NCBI RefSeq assembly: GCF_019977355.1
Contig: NZ_AP024655.1
Coordinates: 4,278,001 to 4,342,000, forward strand
Origin: Arthrobacter sp. NicSoilB8
GTDB lineage: Bacteria; Actinomycetota; Actinomycetes; Actinomycetales; Micrococcaceae
DNA length: 64,000 nt
Reading direction: 5' to 3'
Part shown: piece after piece, positions 33,243-41,997 of the stretch
Numbering within the stretch: position 1 is the stretch's first letter
Layout of the letters: each line of letters begins with the position of its first letter
The notes under the pieces: generated by a model
The model's database searches: none
What the model was told of the DNA's origin: nothing
The model's input: only the letters and a program-made list of their open reading frames with translations
Made by a program: the position numbers and the translations under genes

Positions 33243-34247
33243 CTAGTTGATGCTGAACGCGGCATCGAAAGCCGCCGCTGAGGGTTCGTAGCTGGAGAGC
33301 CGGCGGACGAACGCCAGCGCCTCCGGGGCGCCCTCCAGCCGGTCCATGCCGGCGTCCTCCCACTCCACGGACAGCGGGCCGCGGTAATCGATGGCATTGA
33401 GCATCCGGAACGCATCTTCCCACGGCACGTCGCCATGGCCCGTGGAGATGAAGTCCCAGCCGCGCCGGGGGTCAGCCCAGGGCAAGTGGGATGATAGGCG
33501 GCCGTTGCGGCCGTTGGCCAGCCGCTTCTTCGTGTCCTTGCAGTGCACGTGGTAGATGCGGTCCTTGAAGTCCCACAGGAAGCCCACCGGGTCAATGTCT
33601 TGCCACACCATGTGGCTCGGGTCCCAGTTCAGGCCAAAGGCGTCCCGGTGCCCGATCGCTTCCAGGGTGCGCTGCGTTGTCCAGTAGTCGTAGGCGATCT
33701 CCGACGGGTGCACCTCGTGGGCGAACCGGACTCCACACTCGTCAAAGACGTCCAGGATGGGGTTCCACCGGTCCGCAAAATCCTGGTAGCCGGCGTCGAC
33801 CATCTTTTCCGAGGCAGGCGGGAACATCGCCACGTACTTCCAAATGGACGATCCCGTGAACCCGGTCACCGTCTTCACGCCGAGCTTGGCGGCGAGCCGC
33901 GCGGTGTTCTTCAGCTCCTCGGCGGCACGGCGACGGACCCCCTCAGGATCGCCGTCGCCCCACACGACGTCCGGCAGGATGCCGCGGTGCCGTTCGTCGA
34001 TCGGGTCGTCACAGACAGCCTGGCCCTTGAGGTGGTTGGAGATGGTCCACACCTTGAGGCCGTGGCGTTCAAGGATGTCCACTTTGCCCTGCACATAGGC
34101 GTCGTCGTCCCAGCGCCAGGGATCCAAGTGGTCACCCCAGCAGGCGATTTCCAGTCCGTCATAGCCCCACTCGCCGGCGAGGCGGGCCACCTCCTCGAAC
34201 GGCAGGTCGGCCCACTGGCCAGTAAATAGGGTAATTGGTCGTGCCAC
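33243..34247 (-). CDS. Sugar phosphate isomerase/epimerase
   Basis: 334 residues from GTG 34247 with GGAGGGGA upstream; the longer frame has no good start. It begins [14 protein letters not shown], and has TIM-barrel metal ligands in [23 protein letters not shown] and [18 protein letters not shown] near residue 35 is typical of bacterial sugar isomerases/epimerases next to Gfo/Idh genes. It is not of the CGD alpha type, lacking the NLDMGRR and SSEWEGH blocks. As last gene of the operon it should act on the released sugar, for example a 3-keto-sugar or its reduced form. Confidence 0.88.
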   Translation of the reverse strand: MARPITLFTGQWADLPFEEVARLAGEWGYDGLEIACWGDHLDPWRWDDDAYVQGKVDILERHGLKVWTISNHLKGQAVCDDPIDERHRGILPDVVWGDGDPEGVRRRAAEELKNTARLAAKLGVKTVTGFTGSSIWKYVAMFPPASEKMVDAGYQDFADRWNPILDVFDECGVRFAHEVHPSEIAYDYWTTQRTLEAIGHRDAFGLNWDPSHMVWQDIDPVGFLWDFKDRIYHVHCKDTKKRLANGRNGRLSSHLPWADPRRGWDFISTGHGDVPWEDAFRMLNAIDYRGPLSVEWEDAGMDRLEGAPEALAFVRRLSSYEPSAAAFDAAFSIN

Positions 34248-34260
34248 GTACTTCCCCTCC

Positions 34261-35463
34261 TCAGCCGGCCAGCACGGGAACGCCGGCAGCGACGCGTGTC
34301 CAGGCGGAATCATTGTCGGAACTGCGCTCGACGGCGTCGAGCACCCGCTGCACCCTTAGCCCGTCAGCGAACGACGGGTGCGGGTCGGTGCCGCCCACGA
34401 TGCCTTCCACCAGGTCCTTGACCTGGTGGGAGAAACCGTGCTCGTAGCCGAGCATGTGGCCTGCGGGCCACCACGCCGAAACGTAGGGGTGCTCCGCTTC
34501 GGTGACCAGGATCTTCCGAAAACCCTGGCGGTCCGCGGGTGCCGTGCGGTCGTAAAACCGGACGCTGTTGAGGTCTTCGAGGTCGAAGGCCAGGGCTCCC
34601 TTGTCCCCCGAGATCTCGATCTCCAGCGCGTTTTTCCGGCCGGTGGCAAAGCGTGAGGCCTCAAAAGACGCCAGCGCCCCGGTCTCGAAGCGGCCGGTGA
34701 AGATGGCGATATCGTCCACTGTCACCTGGCCGTAGCCGGTCCCGGCAGCGCCGGAGAGCCCAGTGCCGGACAGCGCTGAACCTGAGTCCAGGAGAGGCCG
34801 CTCCTTCACGATGGTGTCGATGACGCCGGACACCTTCGCCAGGTTTAGCCCGGTGACAAACTGGGCCAGGTCAATGGCGTGGGCTCCGATGTCCCCCAGC
34901 GCCCCGGACCCGGCGTGTTCCTTCTGCAGACGCCAGGCCAGCGGCATTTCGGGGTCCACGAGCCAGTCCTGCCGGTAGGAGGCGCGCACGTGGTTGATTG
35001 TCCCCACGGCGCCCTCGGCGATGAGGTTGCGGAGGAACGTGACGGCTGGAACACGACGGTAGGTGAAACCCACCATGGCCCGGACGCCCCGGACTGCCGC
35101 GCGATCGGCAGCCGCCGCCATCGCTTCGGCTTCCGCCACCGTGTTGGCCAGCGGCTTTTCGCACAGGACGTGCTTCCCGGCCTCAAGCGCCGCGATCGCG
35201 ATTTCGGCGTGGGAATCGCCGGGGGTGACGATGTCGACGACGTCGATATCGTCCCGCGCGATCACTTCCCGCCAGTCTGTGGCTGATTCTGCCCAGCCCC
35301 ACTTTTGGGCGGCGGCAGCCACCGCTTCGGCGTTCCGGCCCACAACGACCGCCATTTCGGGCTCGGCCGGCAGGTCGAACACCCGCGGTGCCGTGCGCCA
35401 GCCCTGGGAGTGGGCGGCCCCCATGAAGCCATAGCCGATCATGGCCACGCGCAGGGTGCTCAT
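34261..35463 (-). CDS. Gfo/Idh/MocA family oxidoreductase
   Basis: 400 residues from ATG 35463, in ATGA overlap with the beta subunit gene. Rossmann start [18 protein letters not shown], the signature CEKPLAN near residue 99, and [14 protein letters not shown] with the typical Asp/His pair. Family members oxidise or reduce sugars with NAD(P). Coupling to CGD-like genes and to the isomerase downstream suggests processing of the 3-keto-sugar left after bond cleavage, with AlgG-type or CarE-type roles possible. Ends 13 bases before the isomerase start. Confidence 0.9.
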   Translation of the reverse strand: MSTLRVAMIGYGFMGAAHSQGWRTAPRVFDLPAEPEMAVVVGRNAEAVAAAAQKWGWAESATDWREVIARDDIDVVDIVTPGDSHAEIAIAALEAGKHVLCEKPLANTVAEAEAMAAAADRAAVRGVRAMVGFTYRRVPAVTFLRNLIAEGAVGTINHVRASYRQDWLVDPEMPLAWRLQKEHAGSGALGDIGAHAIDLAQFVTGLNLAKVSGVIDTIVKERPLLDSGSALSGTGLSGAAGTGYGQVTVDDIAIFTGRFETGALASFEASRFATGRKNALEIEISGDKGALAFDLEDLNSVRFYDRTAPADRQGFRKILVTEAEHPYVSAWWPAGHMLGYEHGFSHQVKDLVEGIVGGTDPHPSFADGLRVQRVLDAVERSSDNDSAWTRVAAGVPVLAG

Positions 35464-35858
35464 GCGAGCACTACCTTGCGCTCGACCGCCACGCGGTTGC
35501 CCACGTAACGCATGGGTGCGATCTGCATGTAAAGCAGGCGGAGCGTGAGGATGACTTCGACGTCGATCTCCTCGCCTGCGTCGGGGACGCGGTCCAGCGG
35601 GATGATGACGTCGGGCCTGTCTGCGACGAACCACAGGGTTTCCCATTGCTGCGGCAGCTCGGCTATGGAGTAGGACTTTCCCTGAAGTTCGAAGCGGAGG
35701 GACTCTTGGGGAATCTCCACGCCGTTGACTGTTGCGACGACGTCGTCAACCGCGGACAGCCAGAGGCTGCGGTACCAGGGCAGCTGTACCGACACGGCAA
35801 TGCCCTCGGGGTGCCTGCGGACATCGGTGTCCTGGAACAGGGAATTGTGAGTTGCCAT
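35460..35858 (-). CDS. C-glycoside deglycosidase beta subunit-like protein (DUF6379 type)
   Basis: 132 residues from ATG 35858 with AAGGAAAA upstream. It starts MATHNSLFQDTDVRRHPEGI, continues with VQLPWYRSLWLSAVDDV and WETLWFVADRPDVII, and ends LLYMQIAPMRYVGN. The same blocks occur in the N-terminal half of the fused protein at 46386, which makes subunit identity convincing. Known beta subunits complete the active site of C-C bond-cleaving glycosidases. The gene is separated from its alpha partner (36647) by an NTF2-like gene, an unusual order. Confidence 0.85.
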   Translation of the reverse strand: MATHNSLFQDTDVRRHPEGIAVSVQLPWYRSLWLSAVDDVVATVNGVEIPQESLRFELQGKSYSIAELPQQWETLWFVADRPDVIIPLDRVPDAGEEIDVEVILTLRLLYMQIAPMRYVGNRVAVERKVVLA

Positions 35859-35866
35859 GGTTTTCC

Positions 35867-36637
35867 TTACTTGAATGTATCGACGAAGGTGTCGTGGGGT
35901 GCGGGCGGCAGGGGGTCTAGTGTCTGCCGTGTGGACGGGCTGTACGGGTGGTTTTCCTGGGGCACGGGTTCGTCGGCGGGCGGCATAAAGACAGGCTTGC
36001 CGTCGTCGCCGAAGTACATGAGGTCCAGGGCGAAGGCATGCTGGTTCTTTTCCGCGAAGCTGATCCAGTTTTCTTCGAACGGCGCACGCAGGAGCTCGTA
36101 GCAGCGGAACTTCCAGATCTTCCATTCCCCGTCCTGGCGCAGGAAATCCACGGCGTACTTGCACCAGACCCAGTGCGCCCAGACCTTCTTGCCCTGCACT
36201 TCGCCCGGTGAGTACATGTACTCGGGGCTTTCCTTGGCCACCTCGGGGTCTGTCAGGCCGGACTCATTGCCGGTCATGATCCAGACGCCCTTGGCAGTCT
36301 TGCCGTCGGCCGCGACTTCGATGACCGGCGTCGTGGTGTAGTGCAGAATCAGTTTGCCCACAGGTGACGGGCGTCCGCGGTGATAGCGGATGACGCTGTC
36401 GTAATCGGTGTACTGGCCGGCGTTGGTGTACCTCGCCCGCACGCCCGGTGTACCGCGTTTAACCCACAGCGGGATGATCTGCTCGTCCTCAAATGCGTTG
36501 TGCAGGTACATATATCGGTTGAACAGGTTCTCGATTTCTCCGCGGTCATTGGCCCGGCGGGCCAACTTCAAGGCTTCCCCGAGTTCCGCCCGGAGGCGCT
36601 CCACCTCGGCGGCGAGATCGGTATCGATGGTGGACAT
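35867..36637 (-). CDS. NTF2/SnoaL-like domain protein
   Basis: 256 residues. After a helical start (AEVERLRAELGEALKLARRA), EIENLFNRYMYLHN begins an NTF2 cone fold; YTDYDSVIRYHRG and WVWCKYAVDFLRQDGEWKIWKFRCYELLRAPF complete it. The C-terminal 60 residues, with many prolines, are an extension (VFMPPADEPVPQENHPYS). Such folds serve as small-molecule isomerases, dehydratases or cyclases. Encoded between the CGD alpha and beta genes, eight bases from the beta gene and nine from alpha, it may act on the aglycone or on the 3-keto-glycoside. No proof of function. Confidence 0.82.
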   Translation of the reverse strand: MSTIDTDLAAEVERLRAELGEALKLARRANDRGEIENLFNRYMYLHNAFEDEQIIPLWVKRGTPGVRARYTNAGQYTDYDSVIRYHRGRPSPVGKLILHYTTTPVIEVAADGKTAKGVWIMTGNESGLTDPEVAKESPEYMYSPGEVQGKKVWAHWVWCKYAVDFLRQDGEWKIWKFRCYELLRAPFEENWISFAEKNQHAFALDLMYFGDDGKPVFMPPADEPVPQENHPYSPSTRQTLDPLPPAPHDTFVDTFK

Positions 36638-36646
36638 GGACCCTCC

Positions 36647-37672
36647 TCAGGCCGGAACGACGGCTTCCTCGATGGCACGCCGCATCAGCGTGTGCTGCTT
36701 CTTGACGAGGTCGATCGGATCGGATTCGCCGAGATCCGCGAACGCGTGCCCCTCCCACTCGCTGGAGAGGTATCCCTGGTAGCCGCCCCTAACGAACTGG
36801 CGCACAATCCGGGCAATGTCCATCGCAGGTTCATTGCCGTTCTCGTCAATGTCGTAGAACTTCGCGTGGACGTGGAAGATCTGCGGCATGATGTCCAGCC
36901 ATTCCTCCGGCGGAACCAGGCCGTGCATGTTGAAGGCCAGCCGGGTGAACGGGCCGAGGCGTGCGGGATCGAAGTTGTTGGCGCCTAGGTAGTCCTCGAA
37001 CTCCTGGTTGCGCTCGTGCATGGGCAACGGTTTGCGCCAGATGTCCTGCATGACGGCGAAGTGCTCGCCGGGCAGTCCCATCTGCGTCAGGGTGCGGAAC
37101 AGCGTCGGGGAAAGGCTGTGCATCGTGGAGCTGAAGTCTGCGGTGAACCCGAGCCGGTCACTTCCAAGTTCCTCGTACATTTCCCGGATCTGCAGGATCT
37201 TGGGATCGTTCGGGCCCTGCGGCGCGTGGATTTCGTAGCCGAGCTTCTGGTCGTACTTCTCGGCCAGGGGAAGCAGCCGGCGGAGTAGTTCCTTCCCGGC
37301 GGAGCGGATTACCACGCGGTGGAATCCGAGCTTGTTGGCGGTGCGCAGTTGCGCGGCAAAGAAGTCGTACTCCTCGTCCGGCGTCATGTCCCGGTCCTTG
37401 CGGCGGCCCATGTCCAGGTTGGTGCCGACGGCGCTGGGTGTCAGGCCGTAGCGGTCCATGCCGTCGCGCCAGAGGCGGATGAAGTCATCGTCCACGTCGG
37501 GGTAGGTGCGCAGCATCTGCGCGATATTGAATTCGACGCCGGGGCCGAGTCCTTCGTCGGCGACAGCCTTGATCAGCGTCTCGGGCGTGTAAAGCCCGGC
37601 GGCGAACTCGGAGGTGAGTGAATAGAGGGTGATGCCTAGCTCGATACCCGAGCCTGCGATGCCTTCTGACAT
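36647..37672 (-). CDS. C-glycoside deglycosidase alpha subunit-like protein
   Basis: 341 residues. TIM barrel of the sugar-phosphate isomerase type: GITLYSLTSEF, NLDMGRRKDRDMTPDEEYDFF, then likely metal ligands E147 (YEIHAPQ), D179 (FTADFSSTMHS), H269 (FHVHAKFYDID) and E305 (SSEWEGHAF). The combination matches alpha subunits of CarBC/DgpBC/AgCGD-type enzymes, which use a divalent metal to cleave the bond in 3-oxo-C-glycosides by elimination. Nearly the same blocks occur in the C-terminal half of the fused protein at 46386. A second alpha gene precedes it by 20 bases. Confidence 0.87.
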   Translation of the reverse strand: MSEGIAGSGIELGITLYSLTSEFAAGLYTPETLIKAVADEGLGPGVEFNIAQMLRTYPDVDDDFIRLWRDGMDRYGLTPSAVGTNLDMGRRKDRDMTPDEEYDFFAAQLRTANKLGFHRVVIRSAGKELLRRLLPLAEKYDQKLGYEIHAPQGPNDPKILQIREMYEELGSDRLGFTADFSSTMHSLSPTLFRTLTQMGLPGEHFAVMQDIWRKPLPMHERNQEFEDYLGANNFDPARLGPFTRLAFNMHGLVPPEEWLDIMPQIFHVHAKFYDIDENGNEPAMDIARIVRQFVRGGYQGYLSSEWEGHAFADLGESDPIDLVKKQHTLMRRAIEEAVVPA

Positions 37673-37692
37673 GTCTTTTGGTCCCTTCGTTG

Positions 37693-38796
37693 TCAGCCGC
37701 GGACGGGCTGGGCGAGATGGCTGTTGAGGATGCGGCGCGCCTCGGCGGCGTCAGTGATCATGGACGAACCGGCGTTGGCCGCGGCCGAACGCTGGACGGC
37801 CTGCTCGCCGCGGATGATGTCGAATGGGTCCTGCCAGTTATTCCAGTGCCAGCCTTCGTATTCGCTGGAGATTGCACCGGAGTAACCGTTCTCGACGAGT
37901 TGCCGGACCAGGCCACGCACCGGCACCGAGGGCTCTTCGCCGTTCTCGTCGATGCCGAAGAACTTGCCGTGCACGTGGCGTACCCACGGCATGATTTCCA
38001 GCCACGTGTCCAGCGGAGCCGGACCGAAGAGCCCTGTTCCGTTGATGGCGAAGTCGATGCCAAGGTCCGGCCGGCCGTTGCGCGCTGCCAAGCCGATGAA
38101 GGCCCCGAAGCGCTCACCATGGACTTTTTGTGTGTTGGGCGGTCCTTCGGCATAGAAACCGTTCCACAGCTCAACCACCTGCCGGAGCAGCTCCTCGGAA
38201 GCACCACGGCGGCGGTAGGCCTCTAGCAGGGAGGGAGCAAAGCCAGTGACGGTGGCGCCCCAGTCGGCGGTGAAGCCCAACAGCGGGGAATTGAGTTTTT
38301 CATAGCGGTCGCGCAGGGCAAGGATACGTTCATGGGCGCCGTGCTGGTCCGCGTGGACTTCCAGGGCCAGCGTGACCCCGTACTGCTCCGCCACGGGAAG
38401 CAGGCTTTCCATCGCGTCGGGAGTCAGCGAGATCTGTACCCGGGCGATCGGGAAGCCGAGCCGGGCGGCCACTTCGATCTGCTTGCGCATGTACTCGACC
38501 AGCTCGTCGTGGTTCATGAGCCGGTCACGGCGGATGCCCGTGTCAACGTTAACCGCGAGCGAGGTGGGCACCAGGTCAACCTCGGCAACAAGGTCACGGA
38601 ACTGCCCAACGAAGGTGTCATCAATCCTGTCCGGGAAGCCCCGCAGGCTGGAGAATCCGATGACCTCAAGGCCGGGGCCGAAGCCTTCGGCCGCCACCTT
38701 TCGGATCAGGCCATCAAGGTCGTACTGCCGGGCGTGGGAGGCCCGGGTGAAGCTGTAAAGGGTGACGCCCTGGATCGGCGTGCCGAGGCTGGTCAT
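37693..38796 (-). CDS. C-glycoside deglycosidase alpha subunit-like protein (second type)
   Basis: 367 residues; ATG overlaps the stop of its beta partner (ATGA at 38793). GVTLYSFTRASHARQYD begins the barrel. Likely ligands are E146 (LALEVHADQH), D178 (FTADWGATVTG), H276 (RHVHGKFFGID) and E312 (SSEYEGWHW). NVDTGIRRDRLMNHDELVEYM replaces the NLDMGRR block of the neighbouring alpha protein, so the two alpha proteins are old paralogues with likely different substrate range. The immediate beta-alpha order with overlap suggests an obligate heteromer. Confidence 0.85.
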   Translation of the reverse strand: MTSLGTPIQGVTLYSFTRASHARQYDLDGLIRKVAAEGFGPGLEVIGFSSLRGFPDRIDDTFVGQFRDLVAEVDLVPTSLAVNVDTGIRRDRLMNHDELVEYMRKQIEVAARLGFPIARVQISLTPDAMESLLPVAEQYGVTLALEVHADQHGAHERILALRDRYEKLNSPLLGFTADWGATVTGFAPSLLEAYRRRGASEELLRQVVELWNGFYAEGPPNTQKVHGERFGAFIGLAARNGRPDLGIDFAINGTGLFGPAPLDTWLEIMPWVRHVHGKFFGIDENGEEPSVPVRGLVRQLVENGYSGAISSEYEGWHWNNWQDPFDIIRGEQAVQRSAAANAGSSMITDAAEARRILNSHLAQPVRG

Positions 38797-39188
38797 CGCT
38801 GTGCCACCTTCATGGTCTTGGTGTCGTGCTCTTCGATGTGCAGCACGCCGTGGTCGGTGATGATGTACGGGATGTAGAGCTTGAGGTCGACCCGTACCTC
38901 GTGCTCAGCCTGCTGGTCCGGGACGGGAACGTCGCCCGAAAGAACGGCCGAGTCCAGGGGAAACCACCATTCGCCAGTCTCGTCCACGAGTTCCTCGAAG
39001 CTGAAGGTGCGGTTGTTCATGGTCCAGCGCAGCGAGCCCTCCGGTGCGCTGACGCCGTCAACGCTCAACGCTGCCCCGGCAATGCACGAGCCCGGCAGGG
39101 CCCGGTACCAGGGGATGCGGACTTCGACGGCTGCGCGGCCGTCCTGGGTGGTGAGTGTTCCCTGCTCGATAATGCGGTCGGCGATCAT
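38793..39188 (-). CDS. C-glycoside deglycosidase beta subunit-like protein (second type)
   Basis: 131 residues from ATG 39188 with AAGGAGG just upstream. AAVEVRIPWYRALPGSC contains the PWYR block shared by all beta-type proteins here; WWFPLDSAVLSGD and VDLKLYIPYIITDHG follow in the same order. First gene of the leftward run 39188-33243, which holds two beta and two alpha genes plus NTF2-like, Gfo/Idh and isomerase genes. A motif-rich region with GACATAAGT lies 82-103 bases upstream. Confidence 0.84.
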   Translation of the reverse strand: MIADRIIEQGTLTTQDGRAAVEVRIPWYRALPGSCIAGAALSVDGVSAPEGSLRWTMNNRTFSFEELVDETGEWWFPLDSAVLSGDVPVPDQQAEHEVRVDLKLYIPYIITDHGVLHIEEHDTKTMKVAQR

Positions 39189-39254
39189 CGAGACCTCCTT
39201 GTCTGCGGCATGTCTTGCCTGTGCTTGAACAGAGTGGCGTGGGCCACTTCTTCA

Positions 39255-40817
39255 TTATTTAGTCAGTCTAATGTCAGATTTAGACATAAGTAAAGTGCTG
39301 GTGATTTCTTCCGCGATCCTCCGCGCGCCGCGCACTGCGAGCGCCACCGCCGTCAGCGTGGGATTGCACGCCGTGGCGGTGGGGATCACGCCGTTGCCGG
39401 CCACAAAGAGGCCGGGGACCTGCCAGACCTGGCTGTCCGGGGAACACACGCTCTCGCCGTCGTCCGCCGCGCCCATGCGCGTTGTGCCCTGGTAGTGGAG
39501 CGAAGACCCCGGCGGGAGGACGAAGGGGCGCTCGTCGAGCGGTTCGCCCACCGCCTTGCCCAGCCGGACAATTTCCTGCCTGGCACGTTCCAGCACGTCG
39601 TGGTCGCGTCCCGTGAGGCGGTAATGGATGCGCATGGCGGGCATTCCGTACGAGTCGCGGGCGTTGTCGTCGAACGCCACCCGGTCGTCCCGCTGAAGGT
39701 CCTTGGCGCAGAACAGGCCCAGCCCAACAATCGATCCCGGGACAACAGGGTCATCTTCGGCCAACGGGACAGGGGACGCATCCAGCTGCATGATCTGGCC
39801 ATGGAATGGTGCGTCGTCAGTGTACGGAACCCACGCCACCCCGCTTTGTTCGCTGAGCGCGCCGTCCACAGCCGCCGGGGCATGCCCGGCCCCGACATCA
39901 CGCAGCCTGCTCGCGAACACCACCTGCGCTTGGTCGTTGAGATAACGGCCCAGCGCGGCGGGCCTGATTCCGGAAGCCCACAGCAGTTGCGGCGTGCGCA
40001 GGGCATCCGCGCCCACCACAACGTAACGGGCAGCCACCTGGCGGCTTTCTCCGCTGCGCCGGTCCTGGACTTCAATGCCGCGGGCCCTGCCGTCGTCATC
40101 TACGAGCACGCGGGTCACCAGCGACTCGTCGAAAAGGTCAAACTGCGGGTTCTCCCGGGTCACGTCCCCCATGACGACGTCGGAGCCTGACCATACAAGG
40201 CCGCCGTCCTCCCGGCGGTGCACAGCGAGCGGCATGGGCTGGACGCGGTAGGGCCGGTCCCGGCCCTCATCCACAGTAGCTGCAAGGCGTCCACGGACGA
40301 GCTCCGAGAACGGGGCGCCGTCAAAGGCATGGGTGGTCACGCCCAGCAGGCGGTCGGCATCCTCGAGAAGCTGCTCCAGGTCCGGCAGGAATGCGATGCG
40401 CTCCTGGCCGCCCGGGCGCGGGCAGGCGGCGGTCCAGTGGGCCGCCATGCCGCCCACGTTGCTCGACATGGCGGCGACGGGCATCCCGTCTTCTCCGGGG
40501 AACGCGTATCCGTCCGGCAGCAGATAAGTACCAGGCCGGGCGCGGCGTTCACCGCTCTTGACGGCGCCGGGTGAATTCACCGTTTCGGCGCCGGCTCCGG
40601 GGCCTTCCGATGCCCGCTGGGCAAGGCTGCGGCGCTCAGGATCCTCGATGTTCTTCACGTGTGCGCCGGGCGGGCTGCTCACGGTGGGACCCACTTCGAA
40701 CATGGCGATGGTGGCGCCGGGCGCTTCCTCGCTGAGGATCCGCGCGTACGTTGATGCCGTCGGGCCGCTGCCAACGATGGCGACGTCGACGGTATCGGGG
40801 TACCGGCGGCTGCTCAT
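39255..40817 (-). CDS. GMC oxidoreductase, pyranose oxidase/C-glycoside 3-oxidase-like (second copy)
   Basis: 520 residues; ATG at 40817 overlaps the stop of the isomerase-like gene upstream. FAD motif VAIVGSGPTASTYARIL, SNVGGMAAHWTAACPR near 130, and the C-terminal SSLHYQGTTRMG and ACNPTLTAVALAVRGARR give the His/Asn pair. It is similar throughout to the GMC protein at 24441, so the island has two C3-oxidase-type enzymes. It should oxidise the sugar of a glycoside and thereby prepare it for the CGD-like enzymes encoded next. The final ~10 residues (SKSDIRLTK) overlap the control region of the CGD operon and look like read-on sequence. Confidence 0.86.
   Translation of the reverse strand: MSSRRYPDTVDVAIVGSGPTASTYARILSEEAPGATIAMFEVGPTVSSPPGAHVKNIEDPERRSLAQRASEGPGAGAETVNSPGAVKSGERRARPGTYLLPDGYAFPGEDGMPVAAMSSNVGGMAAHWTAACPRPGGQERIAFLPDLEQLLEDADRLLGVTTHAFDGAPFSELVRGRLAATVDEGRDRPYRVQPMPLAVHRREDGGLVWSGSDVVMGDVTRENPQFDLFDESLVTRVLVDDDGRARGIEVQDRRSGESRQVAARYVVVGADALRTPQLLWASGIRPAALGRYLNDQAQVVFASRLRDVGAGHAPAAVDGALSEQSGVAWVPYTDDAPFHGQIMQLDASPVPLAEDDPVVPGSIVGLGLFCAKDLQRDDRVAFDDNARDSYGMPAMRIHYRLTGRDHDVLERARQEIVRLGKAVGEPLDERPFVLPPGSSLHYQGTTRMGAADDGESVCSPDSQVWQVPGLFVAGNGVIPTATACNPTLTAVALAVRGARRIAEEITSTLLMSKSDIRLTK
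39271..39291. promoter_or_regulatory. Operator-like site upstream of the CGD operon
   Basis: ATGTC (39271-39275) and GACAT (39283-39287) form an inverted repeat, and GACATAAGT occupies 39283-39291. It lies inside the 3' end of the GMC gene and 82 bases upstream of the first beta gene, which is read leftward. Three related sites occur at other operon starts. Confidence 0.5.
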
Positions 40818-41590
40818 CGCCCCGCCACCAGTTCCTGGATGCGGCGCACGGACTTTGCCGAGTCAATGGTCGGGTAGTACTCGAGCCCGATGGGGCCGGA
40901 GTAGCCGCTGTTCTGCAGGTCTGCCAACCGGGCGGGCCAGTCAATGGATCCTGAACCCGGCTCCCCGCGGCCCGGGGCGTCGGCGATCTGCACGTACTTG
41001 ATGAGGCTGCCGGCGTTGGCGAGCTCGGCGGCCACGTCCTCGCCTTCGACAGTGGAGTGGTACAGGTCGTAGAGGACGCCGAAGTTCGGTGAATTCACGC
41101 CGCGGGCGACGTAGACGGCTTCCGCGGTCCGGTCCAGCAGCGCCCCGGGGTGGTCAACCCGGATGTTCACCGGCTCGAGGACCAGGGTGATGCCTGAGCC
41201 CTCGATGTGCGCGACGCCGCGGGTGAAGATCTCGATCAGCTCGTCAAGCTGGTCCTGCCGCTTGCGCCCGCCGAAGCCGGTGCCGCTGCCCACCACGATG
41301 CGTGGGCAGCCGAGCTGCTGCGCTACCGCCACGCCGGCGTCCAGCCCCTCGTAGAAGGGCTCGTGGTTGCGGGGCGGGATCATGAACTGCATGCGGGGTT
41401 CCGCGAGTTGGGCAGTGAGCTGGACTCCGGTTTCCTCGAGTGCGTCCTTGAGGGCCGGAATGTCCTTGCCCGTCGGGCCCCACATCTCGACTGCATCGAA
41501 GCCGGCAGCAGCGGCGGCACGGACCCGGTCCGCCGCACTTTCGCCTGATTCGGCGAACAAAAGGTCAATATTTGGCGAAAGTTGGAACAT
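40814..41590 (-). CDS. Hydroxypyruvate isomerase-like TIM-barrel protein
   Basis: 258 residues. FQLSPNIDLLFAESG and AAGFDAVEMWGPTGKDI begin the barrel; LVLEPVNIRVDHPG, VLYDLYHSTVEGEDV, YVQIADAPGRGEPGSGSIDW and GLEYYPT follow in the order of the hydroxypyruvate isomerase group (Hyi/OtnI type), with Glu, Asp/His, Gln-Ile-Ala-Asp and Glu as metal and substrate contacts. It isomerises hydroxy-keto or sugar substrates. Overlap with the GMC gene downstream ties it to the glycoside-oxidising operon. Natural substrate unknown. Confidence 0.88.
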   Translation of the reverse strand: MFQLSPNIDLLFAESGESAADRVRAAAAAGFDAVEMWGPTGKDIPALKDALEETGVQLTAQLAEPRMQFMIPPRNHEPFYEGLDAGVAVAQQLGCPRIVVGSGTGFGGRKRQDQLDELIEIFTRGVAHIEGSGITLVLEPVNIRVDHPGALLDRTAEAVYVARGVNSPNFGVLYDLYHSTVEGEDVAAELANAGSLIKYVQIADAPGRGEPGSGSIDWPARLADLQNSGYSGPIGLEYYPTIDSAKSVRRIQELVAGR

Positions 41591-41619
41591 GGATGTCTCC
41601 TGAAATGTTGAAGAGTGGT

Positions 41620-41991
41620 TTAGAACATGGGGTGGTCGTGGACCGGACGCTCCGGAACCGGTTGGAGCACGTCCCAGTGCTCCACAATGCGACCGTTTTC
41701 GAAGCGGTAGATGTCAGCGACGGCGGCGTCGGGACGCCCGGGACCTGAAGCGCGCACATGCACCATCGCCAGGTCACCGTCCACCAGGATCCGCTGGACC
41801 TCGAACCGGGAGTCCGGCGATCCGTCGAACTTCGGTGTCAGCATTCTGACTGCCGCCTCAGGCCCGTCAGGAATAGTCGGGTTGTGTTGCCGGTAGTCGC
41901 CGGCCACAAGGAAGTCGAAGGCTTCACGCACCCGTTTTTGGGTGTAGAAGATCTCCACGAAGCGCTCGAACGCTGCGCGGTTGTCAACCAT
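41620..41991 (-). CDS. SnoaL-like/NTF2 family protein
   Basis: 123 residues, ATG six bases after the permease stop. The fold shows as FERFVEIFYTQKRVREAFDFLVAGDYRQHNPTIPDGP (the YRQHNP block is typical of SnoaL-type aldol/cyclase proteins), then DLAMVHVRASGPG and IVEHWDVLQPVPE. These small proteins act as isomerases or bind small molecules. It differs from the longer NTF2-like protein at 35867. Located between the ABC permease and the isomerase genes, it probably acts on an imported metabolite. Confidence 0.86.
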   Translation of the reverse strand: MVDNRAAFERFVEIFYTQKRVREAFDFLVAGDYRQHNPTIPDGPEAAVRMLTPKFDGSPDSRFEVQRILVDGDLAMVHVRASGPGRPDAAVADIYRFENGRIVEHWDVLQPVPERPVHDHPMF

Positions 41992-41997
41992 CGCGGG

